10,501 nt of DNA from Prevotellaceae bacterium UBA1726 (GCA_002316005.1 DCIM01000043.1:6251-16751), one strand, 5' to 3'; shown: positions 1-6,913, numbered from the stretch's first letter. Notes: generated by a model from the letters alone, not told the origin. A program made the numbers and translations.

Positions 1-606
1 GCCAACGACGGAGCGAGTGGTGTGGCAGTGATGCTCGAGTTGGCGCGTGTCTTCAACGAGGCAAAGGCCGACACCGCCATTCTGGCGCAGTTGCCAAAAC
101 TCCCTGAGGTAGGCATCGACTTCGTATGCTTCGATGCCGAAGACTGGGGCACGCCACAGTGGGCAAATGTACCCGACGACTCCGACTCATGGGCACTTGG
201 CGCACAGCATTGGGCAAACACCTTCGCTGCCGGCAGCCACGACTACAACTATTCCTATGGCATCCTCCTCGACATGGTAGGAGGCGAAGGAGCGAAGTTC
301 TACGAGGAGTACATGTCGTTGCAGCATGCCTCGTCTATCGTCTCTCTCGTTTGGGCATCAGCCGAGCAGATAGGCTATGGCAGTCTTTTCCCAAAGCAGA
401 ACGGCGGTGCCATCACCGACGACCATATTCCAGTGAACGAGGTAGCGGGCATCCCATGCATCGACATCATCCCTTACTATCCTGACTGTCCACAGAGTTC
501 GTTTGGTCCTACCTGGCACACCATCAACGACACCATGGAGCATATCTCCCGCTCCACCCTCAAGGCCGTAGGTCAGACCATGGCGTATGTCCTCTCCGGA
601 CAATAA
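1..606 (+). CDS. Glutaminyl-peptide cyclotransferase (M28-fold, zinc-dependent), 3' part
   Basis: The frame is open at base 1 and ends at TAA 604-606, giving 201 residues. An M28/type II glutaminyl cyclase is usually around 330 residues, so roughly the N-terminal third is outside the window. Family landmarks are in order: ANDGASG at residues 1-7 (metal ligand D3), FDAEDWG at 44-50 (catalytic E47 and ligand D48), LLDMVGG at 89-95, ITDDHIP at 138-144 and TWHT at 171-174 (active-site W172, zinc ligand H173). The DDHIP and WHT blocks match animal and bacterial glutaminyl cyclases better than ordinary M28 aminopeptidases. The family converts N-terminal Gln of exported proteins to pyroglutamate; in Bacteroidota this occurs in the periplasm or at the inner membrane. 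Other proteins in this window have signal peptides ending Ala|Gln and would be substrates. An M28 aminopeptidase is the less likely alternative. A GTG at 22 is not the real start, because it lies inside the metal-binding region. Confidence 0.9.
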   Translation, partial: ANDGASGVAVMLELARVFNEAKADTAILAQLPKLPEVGIDFVCFDAEDWGTPQWANVPDDSDSWALGAQHWANTFAAGSHDYNYSYGILLDMVGGEGAKFYEEYMSLQHASSIVSLVWASAEQIGYGSLFPKQNGGAITDDHIPVNEVAGIPCIDIIPYYPDCPQSSFGPTWHTINDTMEHISRSTLKAVGQTMAYVLSGQ

Positions 607-629
607 TCCCCCCCTATATAATAATAAAC

Positions 630-667
630 AAAGCAGACCCTCACGAAGAGAGCCTGCTTTTTTGTTA
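630..667 (+). terminator. Rho-independent terminator after the cyclotransferase, possibly bidirectional
   Basis: AAGCAG (631-636) pairs with CTGCTT (654-659), and A630 can pair with T660. An inner CTC/GAG stem closes the loop, and a T tract follows (658-663). It starts about 25 bases after the cyclotransferase stop. Read on the other strand, the hairpin is followed by a moderately T-rich stretch, so it may also end the leftward LytTR transcript, whose stop lies 15 bases beyond. Confidence 0.75.
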
Positions 668-681
668 TTTATAGAGTATTG

Positions 682-1560
682 TTATCCTAACTGCTTTCCT
701 AATTCCTTAATTTTATTCCTGAAAGTAGCAACATTGGCTTTTGATACAGGAAGGATCTTATCTGTGCTGAACATACTTATCTTATAGCCGGCACTGTTTC
801 CTGTAACTTGAGTGATGAAATTGATATTGACAAGGAAGGCGCGATGAATATGTACCATGAAAGGAAATGCTTCGAGTGTCTCTTCAATTTCCTTCAACGA
901 ACTGCGTAATCGTTTCTGACAAAGGTCCGAATCGTTGAAGAAGACAATACTCAGATAATTGCCCACAGATTCTACATACATTATGTCGAGAGGATTGACA
1001 ATCAGTGATTCTTTTCCTTCTCCCTGGAGAATGATTTTTTCCTCTATATTCTCTTTATCCAAGCGTGAACGCAGAATTTGCTGCTCTTTTTCCAATAGTG
1101 TATTCAATGTTTGCAGTTCTTCGATTTCTGCCTTCAAGAATCGCTTTTTCAATTGGTCTCTGTTCCATATATAAATAGGTATTGAGACGATGACTACACA
1201 AACAACGGCAGACAAATACGGCCACAGGACAAAAACTCCGTCAATAATCCATCCGGAACTTAATTTGCCATAACAATACCATCCAATATATGTTATGATG
1301 AAAAGTCCAAGAAGAGGGATATTTATCAGGTTCTCAATATTTAATCTTCTCATTTCGCTTTCGTAGGAAGGTGTGGTTTCTTTTCTTAGGAAACATATTG
1401 CCATCAATGACGAAAGTAATGATGATATGAACACAAGTACAGCTACTCCTGCAATAGCAACAATAGGATTTTTATCTCCTCCAATGCCAAACGGACGGAA
1501 AAGAAGAAGCAACAACAATGCTGCCATACAATCCTTAAAAGCTGATTTTAATCTCCACAT
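682..1560 (-). CDS. Membrane-anchored LytTR transcriptional regulator (copy 1)
   Basis: A 292-residue protein. Hydrophobic segments lie at about residues 11-24, 32-56, 79-97 and 105-131. A charged, heptad-like linker covers 133-175, and a LytTR DNA-binding domain covers about 180-290. The domain contains the family's core (NPLDIMYVESVGNYLSI, then RSSLKEIEETL, then FMVHIHRAFLVNI). There is no receiver or kinase domain, so it is best read as a one-component regulator: membrane sensing in the TM part and direct promoter binding in the cytoplasm. I chose ATG 1560-1558, which lies 7 bases after the stop of the upstream LytTR gene. A TTG at 1584 in the same frame would overlap that gene. It has no promoter of its own and is probably co-transcribed with copy 2. 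Its membrane part lacks the EHW...TMKW motif shared by copies 2 and 3, so its sensed signal may differ. Confidence 0.88.
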   Translation of the reverse strand: MWRLKSAFKDCMAALLLLLLFRPFGIGGDKNPIVAIAGVAVLVFISSLLSSLMAICFLRKETTPSYESEMRRLNIENLINIPLLGLFIITYIGWYCYGKLSSGWIIDGVFVLWPYLSAVVCVVIVSIPIYIWNRDQLKKRFLKAEIEELQTLNTLLEKEQQILRSRLDKENIEEKIILQGEGKESLIVNPLDIMYVESVGNYLSIVFFNDSDLCQKRLRSSLKEIEETLEAFPFMVHIHRAFLVNINFITQVTGNSAGYKISMFSTDKILPVSKANVATFRNKIKELGKQLG

Positions 1561-1567
1561 AAGGTTA

Positions 1568-2491
1568 TTATAAGTTTTTCTCAAGTTCTTTTATCTTGTC
1601 TCTAAAAGTGGTGACATTGGCTTTCGATACAGGAAGAACTTTGTCTGTACTGAACATATTTACCTTATAGCCGGCACTATTGCCCGAGATTTGAGTGATG
1701 AAGTTGATGTTGACAAGGAATGCGCGATGAATATGTACCATAAAGGGAAATGCTTCGAGTGTCTCCTCTATTTCCTTCAGCGAACTGCGCAATCGCTTCT
1801 GGCAAAGCTCTGATTCGTTGAAATATGCTATGCTGAGATAATTGCCCACAGACTCTACGTACATTATGTCGAGAGGATTGACAATCAAGGACTCGCGACT
1901 ATCGCCATTGATGATGATCTTGTCAGTCACATTGTCTTTGGGAAGTCGAGAACGTAGTACTTTCTGCTCTGATTCGAGAAGCTTGTTCATTTCCATGAGT
2001 TCAAGGAACATATATCGTGTAAGGCGTATTTGGCTCAGTATTGTCATGCTTACCACTTGAATAATTACAGATGTTACTATACAAAAAGGCAAAGTACGAA
2101 TGTACCATTTCATAGTGAATGAGCCATCAAAATATATCCACGCATAGTCCCAGTGTTCAAGTCCAAAACGATTAAGGACCCATAACTGATTCATCACGGC
2201 AGTCGAAAGAGGTATAGCAAACACAGCACATAATACAAAATGTTTAAGACGTATAGTCAACTCGTCAGTATAGGAGAATGGCAAGCGCAAAACGTATGTC
2301 ACTGTCAGTTCGCTTATGGCAAGTACAAAAATCATCAGTACGAACTGCACCAATGTGTATCTCATATCCATTTCTCCAAGTCTGAACTCTCCAAAATAGA
2401 CAGGATGTAGAATTATTACTAACCAAAAGAATGCTATACTCATCAGAAGATAGTCCTTGACGAGCTGTGTAGGAATTTTCTTCAATATCAT
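1568..2491 (-). CDS. Membrane-anchored LytTR transcriptional regulator (copy 2)
   Basis: A 307-residue protein from ATG 2491-2489. This start is preferred over an in-frame TTG at 2539 for two reasons. The N-terminus (ILKKIPTQLVKDYLL) then aligns with copy 3 (KQIPRIVIRDYLL), and the TTG lies on the -33 promoter element. TM segments lie at about 13-31, 45-68, 82-106 and 131-153. The loop before TM4 carries GLEHWDYAWIYFDG then TMKW, shared with copy 3. A coiled-coil-like linker covers about 155-190 and the LytTR domain about 195-305. No kinase or receiver domain is present. It is first in a leftward two-gene operon with copy 1 and divergent from the 963-residue barrel gene. The predicted leader is only about 10-13 nt. 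Role as a one-component membrane regulator of the neighbouring barrel gene is inferred from the arrangement. Confidence 0.88.
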   Translation of the reverse strand: MILKKIPTQLVKDYLLMSIAFFWLVIILHPVYFGEFRLGEMDMRYTLVQFVLMIFVLAISELTVTYVLRLPFSYTDELTIRLKHFVLCAVFAIPLSTAVMNQLWVLNRFGLEHWDYAWIYFDGSFTMKWYIRTLPFCIVTSVIIQVVSMTILSQIRLTRYMFLELMEMNKLLESEQKVLRSRLPKDNVTDKIIINGDSRESLIVNPLDIMYVESVGNYLSIAYFNESELCQKRLRSSLKEIEETLEAFPFMVHIHRAFLVNINFITQISGNSAGYKVNMFSTDKVLPVSKANVTTFRDKIKELEKNL

Positions 2492-2508
2492 TTTCAATTT
2501 TTTGTTTG

Positions 2509-2540
2509 CGAAGATAGTATTATTTTCCAAAGCATGCAAA
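2509..2540 (-). promoter_or_regulatory. Promoter of the LytTR copy 2-copy 1 operon
   Basis: On the minus strand TTTG (2540-2537) is followed, after exactly 20 bases, by TATCTTCG (2516-2509). This matches the Bacteroidota consensus TTTG-N~19-TAnnTTTG with one change in the -7 box. The ATG begins 17 bases after the -7 element, so the leader is very short. Confidence 0.7.
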
Positions 2541-2564
2541 TATCTTATTGTAAATATGCTTAAT

Positions 2565-2602
2565 AGGGATATTTGGAAAGCATTTGATGGTGAATGGAAA
2601 AG
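2565..2602. promoter_or_regulatory. Conserved 38-bp block with TGGAAA direct repeats (module A)
   Basis: The block starts AGGGATAT and contains TGGAAAG at 2574-2580 and TGGAAAA at 2595-2601, start-to-start 21 bp. About 30 of 38 positions match the block at 6742-6779 in the other divergent intergenic region. On the minus strand it holds a TATCCC (2571-2566), 25 bases upstream of the LytTR promoter's -33 element. Paired direct repeats about two helical turns apart are how LytTR domains usually bind. The operator role is inferred. Confidence 0.6.
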
Positions 2603-2658
2603 GCGTGTTACATTCTCAAAAAATTATGTATCACCGCGGTCGGAACTATGCTATTCAT

Positions 2659-2703
2659 ACCAATTATAGTCAATTATCCCTATTCCTGTGAGAATATCCC
2701 TAC
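2659..2703 (+). promoter_or_regulatory. Tandem TATCCC operator upstream of the first barrel gene
   Basis: ACCAATT (2659-2665) is followed 12 bp later by CAATTATCCC (2671-2680), then a second TATCCC (2695-2700). The two TATCCC cores are exactly 20 bp apart, and the downstream one ends 6 bases before the -33 box at 2707. The same order and near-identical spacing occur at 6835-6876. This is a typical position for an activator site. LytTR binding is inferred. Confidence 0.62.
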
Positions 2704-2706
2704 TGC

Positions 2707-2737
2707 TTTGAGAATAAAAAAAGTGATAATATCTTTG
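2707..2737 (+). promoter_or_regulatory. Promoter of the first barrel gene
   Basis: TTTG (2707-2710), 19 bases, then TATCTTTG (2730-2737): a full match to the Bacteroidota housekeeping promoter. Transcription should start near 2743, leaving a leader of roughly 33 nt before ATG 2777. This rules out an in-frame upstream ATG at 2594 as the translation start. Confidence 0.78.
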
Positions 2738-2776
2738 CAGCGAAAATTTCTTCAAACAATTAATTTATCGCACATT

Positions 2777-5668
2777 ATGAGAAAACCAATCATTCTACTT
2801 TTAATCCTTTTGCTGTACTTTTTAGTGAATAACTTTTGTATGGCACAGGAAAGCAAAGGTAAAGGACGCGAACTAACTGTTTACATGCGTGTGAAGGATC
2901 ATCTCACACACGAGGATATAGACTCCACTATGACGGCACAACTATTGCTTGCAAAGGATAGTTCGTTTGTGGATAGTGCAGATGTAGCGCGAAACAGTTA
3001 TCAAGGTCAGCGCTTCTGTTATGTTCAGGCAACAGTAAAAGCTACGGGCAAATACCTTATTTATATTAATGCTAACGGATATGCAAGCAAATATATCCCT
3101 GTTGATATACCCAAATTGTATAAAAGCGAGCAATATCGTGAATTGAAAGCCGCTTATCTGCATAAATTACCAAAGAGTAAGGAGGTGAATCTCGACGAGG
3201 TTGTTGTGAAGGCAACAAAACTGAAGTTCTATATGGATGGCGATACTCTGGTGTATAATGCCGATGCCTTCAATTTGTCGGAAGGTTCTATGCTCAATTC
3301 TTTGATAAAGAAACTTCCTGGCGTTGAACTCAAAAAAAGTGGCGAGATAACAGTGAATGGTCAGCGAGTGGAATCATTGCTGTTGAATGGCAAGGATTTC
3401 ATGGATTCCGACCGTGAACTCTTGCTTGAGAATATGCCTGCCTATATGGTGAAGAAGATTAAGTCGTATGAGAGGACTCCTATCTCTGTGCTTGGAACAA
3501 ACCGCGAGAAAGAAGTTCCAAAGGAACTCGTGATGGATATTGACCTGAAGCGTGATTACCACACGGGTTGGATGGCAAATGCTGACGGTGGAGTAGGAAG
3601 CACTCTTTACGATAACAAAGATAACCATTCCACAAAATTCATGGGAAGACTCTTTGGTTTGCGTTTCTCCGATAAGTCACGCCTCATGCTTTATGGCAAT
3701 GCCAACAATCTCAACGATGACCACACTCCTGGCGATAATGGTGATTGGTCGGCACTTACTCAAACAGAAGGCCAGAAAGATATCTACAACGCAGGTGTTA
3801 GTTATACCTACGGCAGTATAGATCATCTCCGTTATTATGGTTCTGTGCATACTTCCTATCAAGAGAAGGATGAGGCTAACAACTCCCTCTCCGAACAGTT
3901 CCTTCAGCAAGGTAACACCTTTGGTCGCTCATTCTATAGCAAGAAGAGCTATGACTATTCCGTATATTCCAACCATGAGTTTCTCTATCGTTCCACTCAC
4001 GCCACTCAGTCGTACAAGAATATTTACCTCAATTTCAAGCCTCAGTTCTATTACTTGAAGTACTCTAACAACACCCAAAGTGCCAGTGCTTCTTTCACGG
4101 AGAACACCTTCTCACAGTGGGGCAAGGCATGGATGGATAGTATCTCTGCACCTAATGCTGGTGGATTATTGCGCCAATATGCCATCAATCGTTCTGTGTC
4201 AAATCGCCATGCTAATGGTCATTGGCTTGATACGAGCGGTGATCTTTACTTCGATTTCACTCCTGCTCATAATGACATGATGGATTTCTATGTTTATGGT
4301 CATTACCAGATAAAGGACAATGCCGATTATAGCAACGAAAACTATCTGCTTGACTATCCACTCTCGCAACTGCCTTCGACTGTTCAGAAGCGATACACGC
4401 CGCATAGCGGTCAATCGCAAGAACTGAATATTTCCCCTCAGTTGCCTCTACGACTGACAAAGAATGTGAGGCTTCTGCAATATATCATTCCTTATATTAA
4501 GATAGGATACAGTCATCAGAAATCCAATAATCCATTGTTTGTCAATGATGAAAGGGATTCCTTGAATAGTGTTTTCTATAATGCTCGTGCAACCATTCTG
4601 TCACCGGGAATATCATACAATTTGACGAGGATAGGTGAGGATAACAAAATGACTCGTCTTGCAATTTCATTGCTGGTTCCTAACTACTATGAGCGTATGA
4701 ATCATATCCAACGCAAGGACACTACAGTCGTAAGAAATTCCCACATGTTCCAACCGTCCATCACCTTCCTTCATGACTATGCAAAACGAGGAAGGCGAAT
4801 TGAAGCACAATACTCAATGACCAACAGTCTTCCTTCCATATCAAATCTTGTGCCTACAGTCAATAGTTTCGACCCTCTGAATCTCAGATATACGAATCCT
4901 AATCTGAAGGACGAGCACACGCATTATCTCAGTGCAAGTTATAAGGACAAATATGGTCGGAGCACCTTATTTAACAGTAGTCTCAACTTCAAGGTTGAGG
5001 AGAATTCCATTGCTCAAAGTTTCATCTATGATTACCTTTCGGGTAAAAGGGAGATAAAGCCGGAAAATGTTAATGGAAACTGGAATGCTCAGGTTTCTTC
5101 CGGAATCGATTTTGCTATAGACAAAAAAGAGAAGTGGCGATTGAAAGAAAATGTTTCTTATCAGTTTGTCAACTCTGTGGACTTGATAAATAAGGAGAAA
5201 TCAGTTGTTGGTTCAAACTATTTCAACAACCTTCTGCAACTGACTTTCCGCCCTTCTGACAAAATGGAGTTCTCGGCTATTACCAATGCTCATTTCACTC
5301 GCTCTACATCCGAACGAAGCGACTTCACAACTATCAAGGCGTGCGACTTTGACTATGGCTGTATGGCACAGGTGGAACTGCCTTGGAAACTGAAGTTCTC
5401 TACTGACCTCACAATGTACTCACGCCGTGGATACAATGATGCCTCAATGAACACTAACGAACTGGTGTGGAATGCTCGCCTGACAAAGAGCATTATGCAT
5501 GGTAATTTGCAGATAAATCTTGATGCCCTCGACATTCTCGGCAATCTCTCTAATGTTCGCCGAACGATTAATGCTCAAGGTCGCACAGAGACTTTCTACA
5601 ATGTCATTCCTTCATACGCATTGGTTCATGTTGCATGGAGGTTCAACAAGAAAGCAAAGAATAAGTAG
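2777..5668 (+). CDS. Outer-membrane beta-barrel protein, TonB-receptor-like (OMP_b-brl type), 963 aa
   Basis: ATG 2777 gives a clean signal peptide (RKP, then a Leu/Ile-rich core) with probable cleavage CMA|QE at residues 23-24. Residues 31-133 form a beta-rich N-terminal domain resembling the carboxypeptidase-regulatory-like fold found on Bacteroidota receptors. LDEVVVKA (139-146) opens a plug-like domain (to about 255) with LIKKLPGVE and LLLNGKDF. The remaining ~700 residues are barrel-like: alternating aromatic/polar strands, ending in an aromatic strand VHVAWRF near the C-terminus. It sits in the outer membrane and probably imports or binds a substrate, which cannot be identified. No SusD-like partner lies next to it, so it is not a standard glycan-utilisation pair. 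It is transcribed divergently from two LytTR regulators, behind a tandem operator-like site, and is followed by a terminator. A structural or adhesion role, rather than transport, remains possible. Confidence 0.88.
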   Translation: MRKPIILLLILLLYFLVNNFCMAQESKGKGRELTVYMRVKDHLTHEDIDSTMTAQLLLAKDSSFVDSADVARNSYQGQRFCYVQATVKATGKYLIYINANGYASKYIPVDIPKLYKSEQYRELKAAYLHKLPKSKEVNLDEVVVKATKLKFYMDGDTLVYNADAFNLSEGSMLNSLIKKLPGVELKKSGEITVNGQRVESLLLNGKDFMDSDRELLLENMPAYMVKKIKSYERTPISVLGTNREKEVPKELVMDIDLKRDYHTGWMANADGGVGSTLYDNKDNHSTKFMGRLFGLRFSDKSRLMLYGNANNLNDDHTPGDNGDWSALTQTEGQKDIYNAGVSYTYGSIDHLRYYGSVHTSYQEKDEANNSLSEQFLQQGNTFGRSFYSKKSYDYSVYSNHEFLYRSTHATQSYKNIYLNFKPQFYYLKYSNNTQSASASFTENTFSQWGKAWMDSISAPNAGGLLRQYAINRSVSNRHANGHWLDTSGDLYFDFTPAHNDMMDFYVYGHYQIKDNADYSNENYLLDYPLSQLPSTVQKRYTPHSGQSQELNISPQLPLRLTKNVRLLQYIIPYIKIGYSHQKSNNPLFVNDERDSLNSVFYNARATILSPGISYNLTRIGEDNKMTRLAISLLVPNYYERMNHIQRKDTTVVRNSHMFQPSITFLHDYAKRGRRIEAQYSMTNSLPSISNLVPTVNSFDPLNLRYTNPNLKDEHTHYLSASYKDKYGRSTLFNSSLNFKVEENSIAQSFIYDYLSGKREIKPENVNGNWNAQVSSGIDFAIDKKEKWRLKENVSYQFVNSVDLINKEKSVVGSNYFNNLLQLTFRPSDKMEFSAITNAHFTRSTSERSDFTTIKACDFDYGCMAQVELPWKLKFSTDLTMYSRRGYNDASMNTNELVWNARLTKSIMHGNLQINLDALDILGNLSNVRRTINAQGRTETFYNVIPSYALVHVAWRFNKKAKNK

Positions 5669-5711
5669 TTGGAATCTCTTTTTAGTTAATTATATATTTT
5701 TGCATGCATCC

Positions 5712-5747
5712 CGTCCACTTGTCCGTGAGGATTGGTGGGCGTTTTTT
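5712..5747 (+). terminator. Rho-independent terminator after the first barrel gene
   Basis: CGTCCAC (5712-5718) pairs with GTGGGCG (5735-5741), with one G-U pair. An inner TCC/GGA stem surrounds GTGA, and six Ts follow (5742-5747). It lies 44 bases past the barrel gene's stop and just before the convergent LytTR copy 3 stop. Confidence 0.8.
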
Positions 5748-5763
5748 CTTGTTTCGGTTTGAG

Positions 5764-6174
5764 TTATCCCAACTGCTTTCCTAACTCTTTAATCTTTTCT
5801 CTGAATGCTGCGACATTGGCTTTCGATACAGGAAGAACTTTGTCTGTACTGAACATATTTACCTTATAGCCGGCACTATTGCCCGAGATTTGAGTGATGA
5901 AATTGATATTGACAAGGAAGGCGCGATGAATATGCACCATAAAAGGAAATGATTCAAGTGTCTCCTCAATATCTTTCAGCGAACTGCGGAGGCGTTTTTG
6001 GCAAAGGTCTGAATCATTGAAATATACAATGCTGAGATAATTGCCCACCGACTCCACATACATTATGTCGAGGGGATTCACGATGAGCGATTCCTTGCTG
6101 TCGCCTTGGAGCGTAATCATTTCTATTGTCTCATTTTCCGCGGGATTTGTACTTTGCATTTCCTGCTTTGCCAT
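5764..6174 (-). CDS. C-terminal LytTR DNA-binding half of copy 3
   Basis: 136 residues if started at ATG 6174-6172 (MAKQEMQSTNP); a TTG at 6195 lies in the same frame. The LytTR domain covers nearly the whole product and differs from copy 1 at only about 10 of the last 109 residues. It overlaps the end of the upstream membrane frame by 44 bases, so if expressed separately it would depend on translational coupling or a frameshift. No promoter of its own is apparent. A free LytTR domain could still bind the operators without membrane control. Confidence 0.7.
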   Translation of the reverse strand: MAKQEMQSTNPAENETIEMITLQGDSKESLIVNPLDIMYVESVGNYLSIVYFNDSDLCQKRLRSSLKDIEETLESFPFMVHIHRAFLVNINFITQISGNSAGYKVNMFSTDKVLPVSKANVAAFREKIKELGKQLG

Positions 6175-6673
6175 CAATAGTGAATTGAGCGTCAATGTAG
6201 TACTTCTGCATTCTGTTCCATGTCACAAAACTGTGGAAAGTTATGACAAAAGCACCCACGAATATCGATTCCTTCATATCATGCAAGAACCACTTCATCG
6301 TAGGATTGCCGTTATAGTCGATCCAATTGTAGTACCAATGCTCCATTCCCCAATTAAGAATGCAGAAGTATTGTCCGTCGAAGAGGGCATTGAGCAATAT
6401 GCAAGGCACGGCAAGACTCAGCAATCTCTTGACCTGATACTCCCTTGACTCCGAATAGTCGGCTGGCAATTTCATTACTTTCGTTGTTATCAATTCGCAT
6501 ATCATAAAAATGATGAAGAACGAAACAGCCTCTATAAAGTAATAGAAGTATGGCATCGGGTTGTTGGCAAGGAAGTTGCGAGTGCCGAAGGGTTCAAGGA
6601 GCACAACAAATAGGAATAGTGCTATGGTATAAAGGAGATAATCGCGAATAACGATTCGGGGAATTTGTTTCAT
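6131..6673 (-). CDS. N-terminal membrane half of LytTR copy 3
   Basis: 180 residues from ATG 6673-6671, directly behind a strong promoter. TM segments lie at about 11-27, 42-66, 80-98 and 131-150. GMEHWYYNWIDYNG then TMKW (residues 109-128) matches the same loop in copy 2. The last ~20 residues (after YYID at 158-161) do not match the sister copies and are probably out-of-frame sequence. If translated alone, this would be a four-TM membrane protein without a DNA-binding domain. That recalls the membrane partner proteins of two-gene LytTR regulatory systems in Streptococcus, though there is no sequence evidence of relationship. Confidence 0.7.
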   Translation of the reverse strand: MKQIPRIVIRDYLLYTIALFLFVVLLEPFGTRNFLANNPMPYFYYFIEAVSFFIIFMICELITTKVMKLPADYSESREYQVKRLLSLAVPCILLNALFDGQYFCILNWGMEHWYYNWIDYNGNPTMKWFLHDMKESIFVGAFVITFHSFVTWNRMQKYYIDAQFTIDGKAGNAKYKSRGK

Positions 6674-6684
6674 CTTTTTTTGTG

Positions 6685-6716
6685 CAAAGATAACTCCATT
6701 ATTTCTCTTTTACAAG
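6685..6716 (-). promoter_or_regulatory. Promoter of LytTR copy 3
   Basis: On the minus strand CTTG (6716-6713), 20 bases, then a perfect TATCTTTG (6692-6685). The ATG begins 11 bases after the -7 box, so the transcript would have a leader of only a few bases. Confidence 0.72.
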
Positions 6717-6741
6717 TTATCCTACAGAAAACAAGCAAAAA

Positions 6742-6779
6742 AGGGATATATGGAAAGCAATCTGTTGTGATTGGAAAGG
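6742..6779. promoter_or_regulatory. Conserved 38-bp block with TGGAAA direct repeats (module B)
   Basis: The block contains AGGGATAT, TGGAAAG at 6751-6757 and TGGAAAG at 6772-6778 (21 bp apart), matching about 30 of 38 positions of the block at 2565-2602. On the minus strand its TATCCC (6748-6743) lies 26 bases upstream of the LytTR -33 element, against 25 in module A. Operator function is inferred from conservation and spacing. Confidence 0.6.
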
Positions 6780-6834
6780 TCTGAAACATATTTATATTCT
6801 TTTGAAACATCATACTCAAGCCTTGGTTTTTTGT

Positions 6835-6876
6835 ACCAATTCGATGCAATTATCCCAAAACTCGCCCGTATATCCC
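6835..6876 (+). promoter_or_regulatory. Tandem TATCCC operator upstream of the second barrel gene
   Basis: ACCAATT (6835-6841), then CAATTATCCC (6847-6856) 12 bp on, then TATCCC (6871-6876). The TATCCC cores are exactly 20 bp apart, and 5 bases remain before the -33 box. The arrangement repeats that at 2659-2703, although the intervening bases differ. Confidence 0.62.
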
Positions 6877-6881
6877 AGAAG

Positions 6882-6913
6882 TTTGTATGAGCCGAAAAAA
6901 CATTCTATCTTTG
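6882..6913 (+). promoter_or_regulatory. Promoter of the second barrel gene
   Basis: TTTG (6882-6885), 20 bases, then TATCTTTG (6906-6913): a full Bacteroidota consensus. The predicted leader to ATG 6972 is about 50 nt and AT-rich, with no clear Shine-Dalgarno. Confidence 0.78.

Larger units (their letters stand above)
5764..6673 (-). pseudogene. Membrane LytTR regulator (copy 3), split by a frameshift
   Basis: Together the two reading frames rebuild a regulator of the same plan as copies 1 and 2. The span is 910 bases, one more than a multiple of three. Dropping one base would give about 302 residues, beside 307 and 292 for the sister copies. The frame must change near 6185-6195: frame one reads RMQKYYID up to there, and the other continues LTLNSLLMAKQEMQ, matching copy 2's linker (RLTRYMFLELMEMNKLLESEQ). 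Neither frame contains a stop in the overlap before 6131. No homopolymer or obvious slippery site is present. Explanations are a recent inactivating indel, a sequencing or assembly error, or two genuinely separate proteins (a membrane part and a DNA-binding part). Both halves look well conserved, so decay, if real, is recent. Confidence 0.65.

Noticed and set aside
2594..2776. In-frame extension of the first barrel gene to an upstream ATG at 2594 (61 more residues)
   Set aside because: The extension covers the TATCCC sites and a full promoter (2707-2737) and would bury the signal peptide; ATG 2777 starts exactly at a clean signal sequence.
5763..5770. TTATCCC at the end of LytTR copy 3 as an operator
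   Set aside because: It is the reverse complement of the Gly-stop codons at the gene end, has no paired partner 20 bp away, and is not near a promoter.
6041..6448. Rightward 135-codon open frame
   Set aside because: It is antisense to LytTR copy 3. Similar antisense frames beginning MPTDSTYIMSRG occur opposite all three LytTR domains simply because those DNA sequences are similar.
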